Below are positions 10,085 through 18,512 of a stretch of DNA of 49,872 nt, in pieces. Position numbers and translations under genes: made by a program. Numbering within the stretch: the stretch's first letter is position 1; each line of letters opens with the position of its first letter. This stretch comes from Chryseobacterium sp. Leaf201. Its GTDB lineage: Bacteria; Bacteroidota; Bacteroidia; Flavobacteriales; Weeksellaceae. The stretch lies in contig NZ_LMKA01000060.1 of NCBI RefSeq assembly GCF_001421435.1, positions 1-49,872 of the forward strand. Direction: 5' to 3'. A model generated the notes under the pieces. It ran no database searches and was not told where the DNA came from. It saw only the letters and a program-made list of their open reading frames with translations.

Positions 10085-10102
10085 TCTGAGCTTGTTGGCT
10101 CA
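10085..10102. repeat. Short inverted repeat in a 5' leader
   Basis: CTGAGC at 10085-10090 and GCTCAG at 10097-10102 form a perfect 6-bp inverted repeat with a 6-nt loop. It lies 6 nt upstream of the minus-strand membrane gene start, within its predicted leader. It could be a weak RNA hairpin near the ribosome site or an operator. It is short enough to be chance. Confidence 0.3.
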
Positions 10103-10146
10103 GTGATTTTTGTTTCATAAAGTATTTCATCAGCCGGGAAGTTTTG

Positions 10147-10154
10147 CAAAAGTA
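10147..10154 (-). promoter_or_regulatory. Putative -7 element, membrane-gene pair
   Basis: The minus strand reads TACTTTTGC, matching TAnnTTTG and almost identical in context to the element before topA. The leader to the start at 10078 would be about 60 nt. No clear -33 TTG is seen. Confidence 0.4.
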
Positions 10155-10227
10155 GATTTTTTTTTCATTTCGCCTAAATATTTTGTTGATTTTCAGTTAA
10201 AACTTATCGAACTCTTCACGAAAAAAT

Positions 10228-10235
10228 TAAATTTG
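10228..10235 (+). promoter_or_regulatory. Putative -7 element of the pigment operon
   Basis: TAAATTTG followed by CAG matches the Bacteroidota -7 consensus. It ends 19 nt before the start of the RND-acyltransferase gene, the first gene of the long plus-strand block. No TTG lies at the usual 17-23 nt upstream, so the promoter may be weak or need an activator. Confidence 0.45.
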
Positions 10236-10254
10236 CAGCTTGATTTGACATGCG

Positions 10255-13200
10255 ATGCATCGTTTTTTTATTTATTTATATTACCTCATCTCCGGAAACA
10301 GACTCCTTTCTGCATTTATTGCAGCAGGGATAGCCGTTTTGTGTTTATTTTTTGCTTCAAAAATCAATTTTGAAGAAGACATTAACCAGATTATTCCCAA
10401 AAGCGAAAAGTCTGACCTTACGGCAAAAGTCCTGAAACAGCTTAACTTTTCAGATAAGATTATTGTTATCATCGAAAACAAATCGGCAGAAAACAGTTTC
10501 CAGCTCTCAGAAACGGCAGATGCCTTTTTAAATAAGGTTGCACCGCTGCAGAAATACATAGGCTCGGTTCAGGGGAAAGTAAACGATAATGAAATTTCAG
10601 AAACCTTTGATTTTGTCAACCAAAACCTCCCGTTATTTTTAAATGAAGAAGATTATCAGGAAATTGAAAGAAAACTTCAGAAAGACAGCATTGCCCGTCA
10701 GGTAGAAAACAATTATATCTCTCTGTCTTCACCCACGAGCCTCGTGACCAAAGAATTTATCAGGAAAGACCCTCTGGGAATTACGTTTTTGGGCATTAAG
10801 AAACTCAATGCTTTAAACATCAGCAAAGATTTTAAACTTGAAGACAGCTATATCGTTACAAAAGACGGGAAAAACCTCCTGCTTTTCATTGATCCGAAAA
10901 ATAAAAGCAATGATACCAAAAACAATGAGGTTTTCATCAATCAGTTAAACGAAATAAAAAACGGACTTAACCGTCAGTTTAAAGGCAAAACAGAAATCAG
11001 TTACTTCGGTTCTCCGGTAATTGCCGTGGCGAACGCCCAGCAGATTAAAAAAGACATCCAGAATACAGTCATTATTTCCATGACGGTCCTCCTGATTCTC
11101 CTGATCTACTATTTCAGGAATATTTTCACTCCGTTTATTGTTTTCCTTCCGACGGTTTTCGCGGTTTTACTTGCTTTGCTGATCTTATATTTCATTAAAG
11201 ATAAAATCTCGGCGATTTCACTCAGCGTCGGAGCCATCCTTATCGGCATTACCATTGATTATGCCCTGCATATCCTTACGCACTATAAACACAACAACAA
11301 TATCGAAGGGCTTTATAAGGAGATCACACAGCCTATTATATTAAGCAGTGCTACAACGGCCGTTTCTTTCCTGTGCCTTGTTTTTGTACGTTCCGAAGCA
11401 TTGAAAGACCTGGGTCTTTTTGCCGCCATCACCGTAATCCTGTCAGCTGTCAGTGCCCTAATTATCGTTCCTCAGCTTTACAAACCGAAAACGCAGGAAA
11501 AGAAAGTCAGCACCAATTTCATTGATAAAATAGGATCTTACCCTTACGAAAAAAACAAGCCTTTAATTATCGGATGTTCCGTTATTATCATCGCCTGTCT
11601 TTTCGGGTTCAGGCATGTAGGCTTTAATGAAGATATCGGTGACCTGAATTACATCCCAAAAGATTTAAAAATAAGCGAGGCAAAGCTTCAGAAGCTGTCG
11701 GACATCACTTCAAAATCCATCTATACTATTTCTTACGGAAATTCTGAAGATGAAGCTTTAACAAGAAACTCCCGGCTGAGCGGGTTCTTGGAAAAAGAAA
11801 AAAGAGAAGGCAAAATATTAAGCTACAGTTCTCTGGGGAATGTTGTTCTATCTGAGAAAGACCAGCAAAGAAAAATTGAGCTCTGGCAGAAGTTCTGGGA
11901 TCCGGGTAAAAAAAGCCGGACCATTTCCGAACTGACCGGTAACGGCAATAAATTCGGGTTCAACAGTTCGGCCTTTGACCGGTTTACTGAAAATTTAAAT
12001 AAGCCGTACACTACTTTAAGCCTGAAAGACTATGAAAAAGTGAAGGCTTTGCAGATTTCAGAATTTCTAAGCCAGGAAAATGGGTTTTATACCGTTTCAA
12101 ACGTGGTAAAGGTAGATGAAACAAAAAGAGACGCCTTTATCCGGGATGTTGAAAAAAACCATGATGCGCTGGCCATTGACCGGCAGCAGATGAATGAGAA
12201 CTTTTTAGGCCTGTTAAAAAGGGATTTTAATACCCTGATCAATTATTCCCTGCTGGCCATTGTTTTAACCATCGTTGTTTTCTTCAGGAATTTTGAACTG
12301 ACAATCCTCACCATGTTTCCTATTGTTTTAACAGGCGTTGTAACGGCAGGAATCCTCTATTTCTTAGGTTTGGAACTGAATATTTTCAGTACCGTGGTCT
12401 GCACACTCGTTTTCGGAGTCGGAGACGATTTCAGCATCTTCCTGACCCAGGCCATGCAGAAGGAACATACCACCGGGAAAAATGAGCTCCCAACCTACAG
12501 GACCTCCATTATCCTGGCTGTTTTCACCACCATCTTATCCATCGGATCACTGATTTTTGCGAAGCATCCAGCTCTGCATTCATTAGCTTTGGTTGCTTTA
12601 ATCGGAATGTTTTCCGTCATCATTATTACCTCTACCTTATACCCGTTCTGGTTCAGGCTGGTGATTACCAACCGGGCAAAGAAAGGGCTTTCCCCTATTA
12701 CATTCAGGCTATTTATATATTCTGTATTTTCCTTTTTATATTATGGACTGGGAGGCCTGTTCTTTTCTGTCTTTTTAAGTTATTTCACAAAGAATTCCAG
12801 AGGGAGAACCCTGAACCTGATCAAATTAATTTTAGCCCGTTTTTTAACTTCCGTGCTGTTTACGAATCTATGGGTAAGGAAAAAGGTCATTAAAAATACA
12901 AAAGAGGATTTCAGCAGGCCCGCGGTAATTATTGCAAACCATACTTCTTTTCTGGATACACTGGCCATTTCTATGGCTACCCACAAAGTTGTCTACCTGG
13001 TTAATGACTGGGTATACCAGTCGCCGGTTTTCGGAAGAATGGTAAGGGCATTGGGATGCTACCCTGTTTCCCAGGGCATTGAAAACGGAATGAAGCAGTT
13101 AAAGGAAAAAGTGGATCAGGGATACTCTCTGGTTGTTTTTCCGGAAGCGGAACGGTCTTACACCAATGAGGTTAAGCGGTTCCATAAAGGGGCATTTTAT

Positions 13201-13908
13201 CTGGCAGAAGAATTCGGTATGGATATCCTGCCGCTTTACATCCACGGAAATGCTGAAGTACTGCCCAAAGGGGATTTTATTATTTATGACGGGGCTATTA
13301 CGGTAAAAGTCGGCGACCGGATTATGAAAGAAGATGCAGGCTTCGGCAGCAGCTATTCTGAAAGAGCCAAGAAAATCAATGCTTACTACAGGGATGAGTT
13401 TGCCAGGCTGAGAGCAGCACTTGAAGACGAAAATTATTTCAGGAAAAAATTATTTTTAAGCTTCCTGTATAAAGATGCAGAAGTGGTAAAAGAAGTAAAA
13501 AAGGATTTTAACCTGCACAAATCTGTTTATTTTGAATTGAATAAGCATATTCCGAAGAATGCAAATATTCTGCATGTTGCAGATGATTTCGGGCAGAAGG
13601 ATGTCCTGCTCACCCTTCAGCAGCCGGGGAGAACGGTGTTCAGTTTTATAAAAGACCTTGAAAAACGGCAGATTGCCAAACAGAACTATCTGGTAAAAAG
13701 AAGGAAGATCAGTTATATAAATGATACCGGCGAAATTAAAAAGCAGATTGATGTCTTATTGGTTTCTGATGATCATTTCAGGATTAATGAAATGGCCGGA
13801 CTTCCTCCAACCGTCATCTTTATCCATACAGATGAAAATGGATTGAACCCTGATGTTTACAGGCTGAAATGGGGTTCCGGATCTTTAAAAATATTTAGTT
13901 CTGAATAA
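10255..13908 (+). CDS. RND/MMPL exporter fused to lysophospholipid-type acyltransferase
   Basis: A 1217-residue fusion. Residues 1 to about 830 form an MMPL/RND-type exporter with two repeats, each a lone helix, a periplasmic loop and a helix bundle (SVGAILIGITIDYALHILTHY in repeat 1, GVGDDFSIFLTQ in repeat 2). Residues about 860-1060 are a PlsC-like acyltransferase with the NHxxxxD motif at 895-901 (His896, Asp901) and a FPEAERS block in place of FPEGTRS. The last about 115 residues (from 1103, ILHVADDFGQKD) resemble a worn class I methyltransferase fold. Similar exporters and acyltransferases occur in aryl-polyene and flexirubin clusters, so it probably exports or acylates the pigment. The start at 10255 fits the hydrophobic N-terminus. 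An ATG at 10250 is out of frame. Confidence 0.88.
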   Translation: MHRFFIYLYYLISGNRLLSAFIAAGIAVLCLFFASKINFEEDINQIIPKSEKSDLTAKVLKQLNFSDKIIVIIENKSAENSFQLSETADAFLNKVAPLQKYIGSVQGKVNDNEISETFDFVNQNLPLFLNEEDYQEIERKLQKDSIARQVENNYISLSSPTSLVTKEFIRKDPLGITFLGIKKLNALNISKDFKLEDSYIVTKDGKNLLLFIDPKNKSNDTKNNEVFINQLNEIKNGLNRQFKGKTEISYFGSPVIAVANAQQIKKDIQNTVIISMTVLLILLIYYFRNIFTPFIVFLPTVFAVLLALLILYFIKDKISAISLSVGAILIGITIDYALHILTHYKHNNNIEGLYKEITQPIILSSATTAVSFLCLVFVRSEALKDLGLFAAITVILSAVSALIIVPQLYKPKTQEKKVSTNFIDKIGSYPYEKNKPLIIGCSVIIIACLFGFRHVGFNEDIGDLNYIPKDLKISEAKLQKLSDITSKSIYTISYGNSEDEALTRNSRLSGFLEKEKREGKILSYSSLGNVVLSEKDQQRKIELWQKFWDPGKKSRTISELTGNGNKFGFNSSAFDRFTENLNKPYTTLSLKDYEKVKALQISEFLSQENGFYTVSNVVKVDETKRDAFIRDVEKNHDALAIDRQQMNENFLGLLKRDFNTLINYSLLAIVLTIVVFFRNFELTILTMFPIVLTGVVTAGILYFLGLELNIFSTVVCTLVFGVGDDFSIFLTQAMQKEHTTGKNELPTYRTSIILAVFTTILSIGSLIFAKHPALHSLALVALIGMFSVIIITSTLYPFWFRLVITNRAKKGLSPITFRLFIYSVFSFLYYGLGGLFFSVFLSYFTKNSRGRTLNLIKLILARFLTSVLFTNLWVRKKVIKNTKEDFSRPAVIIANHTSFLDTLAISMATHKVVYLVNDWVYQSPVFGRMVRALGCYPVSQGIENGMKQLKEKVDQGYSLVVFPEAERSYTNEVKRFHKGAFYLAEEFGMDILPLYIHGNAEVLPKGDFIIYDGAITVKVGDRIMKEDAGFGSSYSERAKKINAYYRDEFARLRAALEDENYFRKKLFLSFLYKDAEVVKEVKKDFNLHKSVYFELNKHIPKNANILHVADDFGQKDVLLTLQQPGRTVFSFIKDLEKRQIAKQNYLVKRRKISYINDTGEIKKQIDVLLVSDDHFRINEMAGLPPTVIFIHTDENGLNPDVYRLKWGSGSLKIFSSE

Positions 13909-13910
13909 TA

Positions 13911-13931
13911 AATATGAAAATCATATTTTTG
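13911..13931 (+). promoter_or_regulatory. AT-rich hairpin overlapping a -7 box before darA
   Basis: AATATGA (13911-13917) and TCATATT (13921-13927) form a 7-bp inverted repeat with a 3-nt loop, followed directly by TTTT. The right arm overlaps TATTTTTG (13924-13931), a match to TAnnTTTG, 20 nt before the darA ATG. It could act as a weak terminator after the fusion gene, as an internal promoter, or both. Confidence 0.35.
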
Positions 13932-13951
13932 TACCCGGATAAAAAGAATTA

Positions 13952-14866
13952 ATGAAAAAGAATATACTTGTGCTCTATTATACTCAGACCGGCCAGCTGG
14001 AAGATATTGTAAAAAATATTGCCCGGCCGTTTGAGAATAAAAACGAGGAATATGAAGTCACTTATTATAATATCAGGCTGAAAGAGGATTTTCCTTTTCC
14101 ATGGCCCAGCGACGTGTTTTTTAATACGTTCCCGGAATCCTATCTTCAGATCCCGAGCGAGATTCTTCCGCCTCCGGCTGAGGTGCTGAACAAGAAATTT
14201 GATCTGATTTTATTCGGGTACCAGGTCTGGTATTTAACCCCTTCCATCCCTACTATTTCATTCCTGAAAAGCAAGTATGCCGCAGACATCCTTAAAGACA
14301 CTCCCGTTGTTACCATTTCCGGAACCCGGAATATGTGGATGCTCTCCCAGGAAAAATTAAAAGTATATTTAAAAGATCTGAAAACACAGCTGGTGGGAAA
14401 CATTGCACTGGTAGACCGCCATGATAATTATACCAGCGTACTGACGATCCTCCGTTGGATGACTACCGGTAAAAAAGAGAAATCAGGAATGCTGCCGGCC
14501 GCCGGCGTATCAGAAGAAGAAATTGCAGGCTCCGGAAAATACGGGGAAATCATAGAAAAACATTTTTCACAGGATAATTTTACGGGTCTTCAGCCCGAAC
14601 TGGTAAAAAACGGAGCCGTGGAAATCAGGCCCTTTCTGGTAAGAGTGGAAAAAGTAGGCAACAAAATCTTCACGGTATGGTCTAACCTTATCATCAGGAA
14701 AAAAGAAAAGCGCCCATTGCTCATCAAATTCTTTAAGGTATATTTGATGGCTGCGATCTGGATTATTTCACCCATCGTGTTGGTTCCGCACCTGCTGACC
14801 ACCCCCCTGTTCTGGTTTAAAAGAAAGAAACAAAGAGAATATTTACAAGGAATTAATTTAAAATAG
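13952..14866 (+). CDS. darA: DarA-like dialkylresorcinol-forming flavoprotein
   Basis: In the dialkylresorcinol pathway DarB makes a 2,5-dialkyl-cyclohexane-1,3-dione and DarA aromatises it to the resorcinol, the alcohol half of flexirubin. This 304-residue protein starts with a flavodoxin-like strand and FMN-phosphate loop (VLYYTQTGQ, residues 7-15). The middle holds YQVWYLTPSIP and VTISGTRNMW, typical of the Bacteroidota family annotated as dialkylresorcinol condensing enzyme. A hydrophobic segment near residues 263-285 suggests membrane contact. It ends 1 nt before darB, so the two are translationally linked. The name rests on family resemblance and the darB neighbour. Confidence 0.85.
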   Translation: MKKNILVLYYTQTGQLEDIVKNIARPFENKNEEYEVTYYNIRLKEDFPFPWPSDVFFNTFPESYLQIPSEILPPPAEVLNKKFDLILFGYQVWYLTPSIPTISFLKSKYAADILKDTPVVTISGTRNMWMLSQEKLKVYLKDLKTQLVGNIALVDRHDNYTSVLTILRWMTTGKKEKSGMLPAAGVSEEEIAGSGKYGEIIEKHFSQDNFTGLQPELVKNGAVEIRPFLVRVEKVGNKIFTVWSNLIIRKKEKRPLLIKFFKVYLMAAIWIISPIVLVPHLLTTPLFWFKRKKQREYLQGINLK

Positions 14867-14867
14867 A

Positions 14868-16007
14868 ATGTACGACGTATTTATAACAAAAGCATCAACA
14901 TACTTACCCAATGAGCCGGTTTCAAATGACGAAATGGAAACGTATCTTGGTTATATAAACGACACTCCATCTAAAGCAAAGTCTTTGATTTTAAGAAATA
15001 ATAAAATCACAACGAGGTACTACGCATTGGATAAAAACGGGAAACCCACACATACCAATGCCCAGATCACGGCTAAAGCAGTTGAAATGCTCTTTGATGA
15101 AGACTTTTCAAAAGAAAAAATGGAGCTGCTGTCCTGCGGAACCACATCTGCAGACCAGATCCAGCCTTCACACGCCTCTATGGTACACGGAGAGCTGGAC
15201 TTAGGCAGGTCTATCGAAATCAATACCTCTACCGGGCTTTGTAATTCAGGAATGAATGCTTTCAATTACGGTTTCCTATCTGTAAAAGCAGGCGTAAAAC
15301 AAAACGCAGTCTGTGTAGGTTCAGAAAGGTTTTCTTCCTGGATGACCGCAGATAAATTCAATCACGAAGCGGAAAACCTAAAACTGCTGGAAGAGAGGCC
15401 GATTATTGCCTTCAAAAGGGAATTCCTCAGATGGATGCTTTCTGACGGTGCAGGTGCGCTTCTGTTGGAAAACCAACCGAGAGAAAACAGCACTTCGCTT
15501 AAGGTAGAATTCATTGATTTCTATTCCTATGCCCATGAAATTGAAGCATGTATGTATTCGGGCTGTGAAAAGCAGGAAGACGGAAGCCTAAAATCCTGGG
15601 CAGATTATCCTTCAGACGAATGGCTGAAAGAATCTATCTTTGCCTTGAAACAGGATACGAAAATCCTGGATCAGTATATTTTGGTAAAGGGGGCTGAAAG
15701 CTTAAGGTCTTCTTTTGACAAGCACAACCTGGATCCTGAAAAAATAGACCATGTACTGGCACACATTTCATCAGGGTATTTTAAAGAAGGGCTGAAAGAC
15801 GAATTTGCTAAAAAAGGAATGGATTTCCCATGGGAAAAATGGTTTTACAACCTTTCCGAAGTAGGAAATATCGGTGCAGGATCCATTTTCATCGCCTTGG
15901 AAGAGCTGATGAATTCCGGAAAGCTGAAAAAAGGGGAAAAAGTATTGCTTTGTGTACCTGAAAGCGGAAGGTTCGCTTATTCATGCGCATTATTAACCGT
16001 TTGCTAA
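14868..16007 (+). CDS. darB: DarB-like ketosynthase III
   Basis: A 379-residue FabH-type ketosynthase. In characterised systems DarB condenses two beta-oxo-acyl units into a 1,3-cyclohexanedione, precursor of the dialkylresorcinol. The thiolase-fold triad is intact: Cys125 in STGLCNSGMNA, His299 in LAHISSGYF and Asn334 in SEVGNIGAGS. It lies 1 nt after darA. Its stop codon TAA shares its last A with the ATG of the next gene (TAATG), so the genes are probably translated in series. Together with darA it is the strongest evidence that the cluster makes flexirubin rather than only an aryl polyene acid. Confidence 0.92.
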   Translation: MYDVFITKASTYLPNEPVSNDEMETYLGYINDTPSKAKSLILRNNKITTRYYALDKNGKPTHTNAQITAKAVEMLFDEDFSKEKMELLSCGTTSADQIQPSHASMVHGELDLGRSIEINTSTGLCNSGMNAFNYGFLSVKAGVKQNAVCVGSERFSSWMTADKFNHEAENLKLLEERPIIAFKREFLRWMLSDGAGALLLENQPRENSTSLKVEFIDFYSYAHEIEACMYSGCEKQEDGSLKSWADYPSDEWLKESIFALKQDTKILDQYILVKGAESLRSSFDKHNLDPEKIDHVLAHISSGYFKEGLKDEFAKKGMDFPWEKWFYNLSEVGNIGAGSIFIALEELMNSGKLKKGEKVLLCVPESGRFAYSCALLTVC

Positions 16008-16438
16008 TGGAACGCACACTGCCTGTAAGCGACCGGGATTTTGTGGAAAGCCTGATTCCCCAGCGGACCCCGTTTGTGATGGTCAGCAGCATAGACCATT
16101 ATACCGAAGACCGGCTGATCTCAGGGTTTCAGATTCAGGAGGAAAATATTTTTGTTCACGACGGGATTTTTCAGGCGTCGGGGCTAATTGAGCATCAGGC
16201 GCAAAGCGTTGCTTTACACACCGGTTATAAATTTTATCTGCTGGGAAAAGAAGCCCCGACAGGTTACATTGGTGCCATCAAGTCTTTTGAGGCTTATGCA
16301 CTGCCGAAAGCCGGGGATATTTTAAAGACAGAAGTTAAAATCCTGAATGAAATCATGGGCGTAACACTGGTAGATGCCGTTACGACACTTAATGATGCAG
16401 TGATTGCAAGTTCCCAGATGAAAACAGTGGTAAAATAA
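16007..16438 (+). CDS. Hotdog-fold 3-hydroxyacyl-ACP dehydratase
   Basis: A 143-residue FabZ/ApeP-like dehydratase that would remove water from 3-hydroxyacyl-ACP intermediates to create the polyene double bonds. ENIFVH (His51) and GLIEHQAQ (Glu62) are placed as the catalytic His and Glu/Asp of the family. LIPQRTPFVMV matches the LPHRxPFLLV strand. The ATG at 16007 is preferred because it overlaps the darB stop and starts at MERTLPVSDRDF. An in-frame ATG at 15983 would add eight residues and overlap darB more. It differs from its neighbour at 16510, so the two may act at different chain lengths or as partners. Confidence 0.85.
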   Translation: MERTLPVSDRDFVESLIPQRTPFVMVSSIDHYTEDRLISGFQIQEENIFVHDGIFQASGLIEHQAQSVALHTGYKFYLLGKEAPTGYIGAIKSFEAYALPKAGDILKTEVKILNEIMGVTLVDAVTTLNDAVIASSQMKTVVK

Positions 16439-16446
16439 ATCTTAAT

Positions 16447-16454
16447 TATTTTTG
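16447..16454 (+). promoter_or_regulatory. Possible internal -7 element
   Basis: TATTTTTG matches TAnnTTTG in the 71-nt gap between the two dehydratase genes, 55 nt before the second start. No -33 TTG is found, so this is a weak candidate for an internal promoter. Confidence 0.25.
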
Positions 16455-16509
16455 AATTAAATTAAAATCAGTTCAGAAAAACATTGAGATTTAGGATTAA
16501 AAAATAAAA

Positions 16510-16953
16510 ATGGAAATCAAAGACGAAAACATCATCAACATCCATAATTTTCTTCCGCACCGGGAACCGATGCTGATGACGGATTATATCCTGGAGTTAA
16601 CCCAGGAAAAGGTGGTGACTTCTTTTGAAATCTTGGAAGACAATATTTTTGTCCATAATAATCAGTTCGTTGAAGCGGGCCTGATTGAAAATTTAGCCCA
16701 GACCTGTTCTTCAATCCTGGGCCAGAGCTTCTTTGAAAACCCTGAAGCAGATACAAAAGTGATCGGTTTTATTACCAATATCAAAAAAATTGAAGTTTTC
16801 GCGCTGCCGGAAGTAGGTGACAAGATTATCTCAAAAGCATCCCTGATTTCCCAGTTTGAAAACATCTGCCATATTTTCTGTGAGACCTTTAATCATAACG
16901 AATTACTGATCCGGGCTGATATTAACCTGTTCATTCAAGAAATAAAGCACTGA
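16510..16953 (+). CDS. Hotdog-fold 3-hydroxyacyl-ACP dehydratase (second)
   Basis: A 147-residue paralogue of the preceding dehydratase. LPHREPMLM (15-23) is the family's opening strand, DNIFVH (His49) and GLIENLAQT (Glu60) give the catalytic pair, and IGFITNIKKIEVFALPEVGD matches the central sheet. It probably dehydrates growing aryl-polyenoyl-ACP chains. The 71-nt gap from its neighbour is unusually long for this operon and contains a possible internal promoter. It ends 5 nt before the next small gene. Confidence 0.85.
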   Translation: MEIKDENIINIHNFLPHREPMLMTDYILELTQEKVVTSFEILEDNIFVHNNQFVEAGLIENLAQTCSSILGQSFFENPEADTKVIGFITNIKKIEVFALPEVGDKIISKASLISQFENICHIFCETFNHNELLIRADINLFIQEIKH

Positions 16954-16958
16954 TAATA

Positions 16959-17363
16959 ATGAAAAAACAAGATCTCCCCCAGGATGAAAGCAATATGAAA
17001 TCAGCCAACATGACGGAAGTCCTGTATGTAACTGATGAAAATGATAACTATACCACGGCCAACAGCATTGGATGGGACGCTAAAAAAGCAGCACTGGATG
17101 AATCTATGGAGCTGATCCATGAAAGGATTGAAGAAGCAAAACAGAATGTTGCCGACAATAAGGTAAGTCCGGTTATCTATTTTATGGAACTCAATAAAAT
17201 GGACCTGCAGGTTTTGGCAGCTTATGTCGGGATGTGGCAGTGGCGTGTTAAAAGGCACACAAAACCTAAGGTATTTAAGACACTAAGCGAATCTGTACTG
17301 AAAAAATATGCCGATACATTCGGGATTTCAGTAGATGAATTAAAAAACTTCAGCGGAAAATAA
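16959..17363 (+). CDS. Small cluster protein of unknown function
   Basis: A 134-residue soluble, charged protein that I do not recognise. An internal Met at residue 13 (MKSANMTEV) is a plausible alternative start. The middle is strongly helical (AALDESMELIHERIEEAKQNV), followed by MDLQVLAAYVGMWQWRVKRH, and the C-terminus (VLKKYADTFGISVDELKNF) looks like a helix-turn-helix-sized helical pair. No signal peptide or cysteine is present. Its tight placement between a dehydratase and the BtrH-like gene suggests a pathway role. The reading frame stays open for 37 codons past the stop (17364-17474), noted as a finding. Confidence 0.7.
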   Translation: MKKQDLPQDESNMKSANMTEVLYVTDENDNYTTANSIGWDAKKAALDESMELIHERIEEAKQNVADNKVSPVIYFMELNKMDLQVLAAYVGMWQWRVKRHTKPKVFKTLSESVLKKYADTFGISVDELKNFSGK

Positions 17364-17514
17364 ATAAAAGATGCTTCAAAGCCATTCTTATTGCCGTTTG
17401 TTCTGGCGAGAAGAATCCATGAGGCAGTTTTTAACATGATTAACCGCCAGGAAGACAGAGCTGTGAATGAATAAATGAATTCATTTGGCTTATAAAAAAA
17501 ACCAAGAGTTACGA

Positions 17515-18510
17515 ATGAAAATTAATTTTGAACACCACCAGACTGCGCATTGCGAGAACGGTGTCGCCTCTAATTTACTGCTTAACAAAGGCCTGAAACT
17601 CAGTGAACCTATGATTTTCGGAATCGGTTCTGGACTGTTCTTTGTATACCTCCCTTTTTTAAAAGTAAACTTCGCTCCCGGGTTCAGCTACCGCCCTATG
17701 CCGGGTGCTATTTTCAGCAAAGCGGCAAAGCGTCTGGGGATTAAAATAAAAAGAGTAAAATTTTCCGATCCTCAGGAAGCTCAGAAAGCCCTGGAAAAAA
17801 ATCTTGAAAACAATATCCCGACAGGGCTGCAGGTAGGGGTTTTCAATCTCACCTACTTTCCTGAAGAATATAAATTTCATTTCAATGCCCACAATCTGGT
17901 CGTGTACGGAAAAGAAGACGGTAAGTTTTTAATCAGTGATCCTGTAATGGATTATGTGACTTCCCTCTCCGAAGCGGAACTGGAAAAAGTAAGGTATGCC
18001 AAAGGTGCACTTCCCCCGAAAGGCCATATGTACTACCCAATCTATATTCCGGAAAACGTAAATCTGGAGGAAGCTATTAAAAAAGGGATTAAAGATACCT
18101 GTAAAAATATGCTTGCCCCGGTACCGATTATCGGAGTAAAAGCGATACGCTGGGTCGCCAAAAACATCCCGAAATGGGCTGAAAAGAAAGGGACAAAAAC
18201 CACCAACCACTATCTGGGACAGCTGATCAGGATGCAGGAGGAAATCGGGACCGGCGGCGGAGGCTTCAGGTTTATCTATGGTGCATTTTTACAGGAAGCG
18301 GCCGTAATCCTCAAAAACGACCAATTGAAAGAACTTTCCAAAGAAATTACCGCAATCGGCGACCTTTGGAGGGATTTTGCCGTAGATATTGCAAGGGTAT
18401 ACAAAAACAGGAACTCGAAAAGCGATATTTATAACAACCTTTCAAAATCAATGCTTCATATTGCAGATCTGGAAGAAGCTTTTTATAAAAAACTGAGAAA
18501 AGCAATCTGA
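17515..18510 (+). CDS. BtrH N-terminal-domain protein, putative acyltransferase
   Basis: A 331-residue protein whose N-terminus (HCENGVASNLLLNKGLKLSE, residues 12-31, then MIFGIGSGLFFVY) matches the BtrH N-terminal family. In butirosin synthesis BtrH moves an acyl group from an ACP to an acceptor. Cys13 and a later YFPEEYKFHFNAHNLVVYGKED block fit the cysteine-protease-like fold of that family. The C-terminal half is mostly helical. The ATG at 17515 is preferred; the open frame upstream begins only with TTG at 17485. It lies 2 nt before the ABC ATPase gene. An attractive but unproven role is to join the aryl-polyene acyl-ACP to the dialkylresorcinol. Confidence 0.8.
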   Translation: MKINFEHHQTAHCENGVASNLLLNKGLKLSEPMIFGIGSGLFFVYLPFLKVNFAPGFSYRPMPGAIFSKAAKRLGIKIKRVKFSDPQEAQKALEKNLENNIPTGLQVGVFNLTYFPEEYKFHFNAHNLVVYGKEDGKFLISDPVMDYVTSLSEAELEKVRYAKGALPPKGHMYYPIYIPENVNLEEAIKKGIKDTCKNMLAPVPIIGVKAIRWVAKNIPKWAEKKGTKTTNHYLGQLIRMQEEIGTGGGGFRFIYGAFLQEAAVILKNDQLKELSKEITAIGDLWRDFAVDIARVYKNRNSKSDIYNNLSKSMLHIADLEEAFYKKLRKAI

Positions 18511-18512
18511 TC

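Noticed and set aside
17485..17514. TTG start for the BtrH-like gene
   Set aside because: The ATG at 17515 is followed at once by the conserved N-terminus. The ten extra residues are Lys-rich and look like leader translation.
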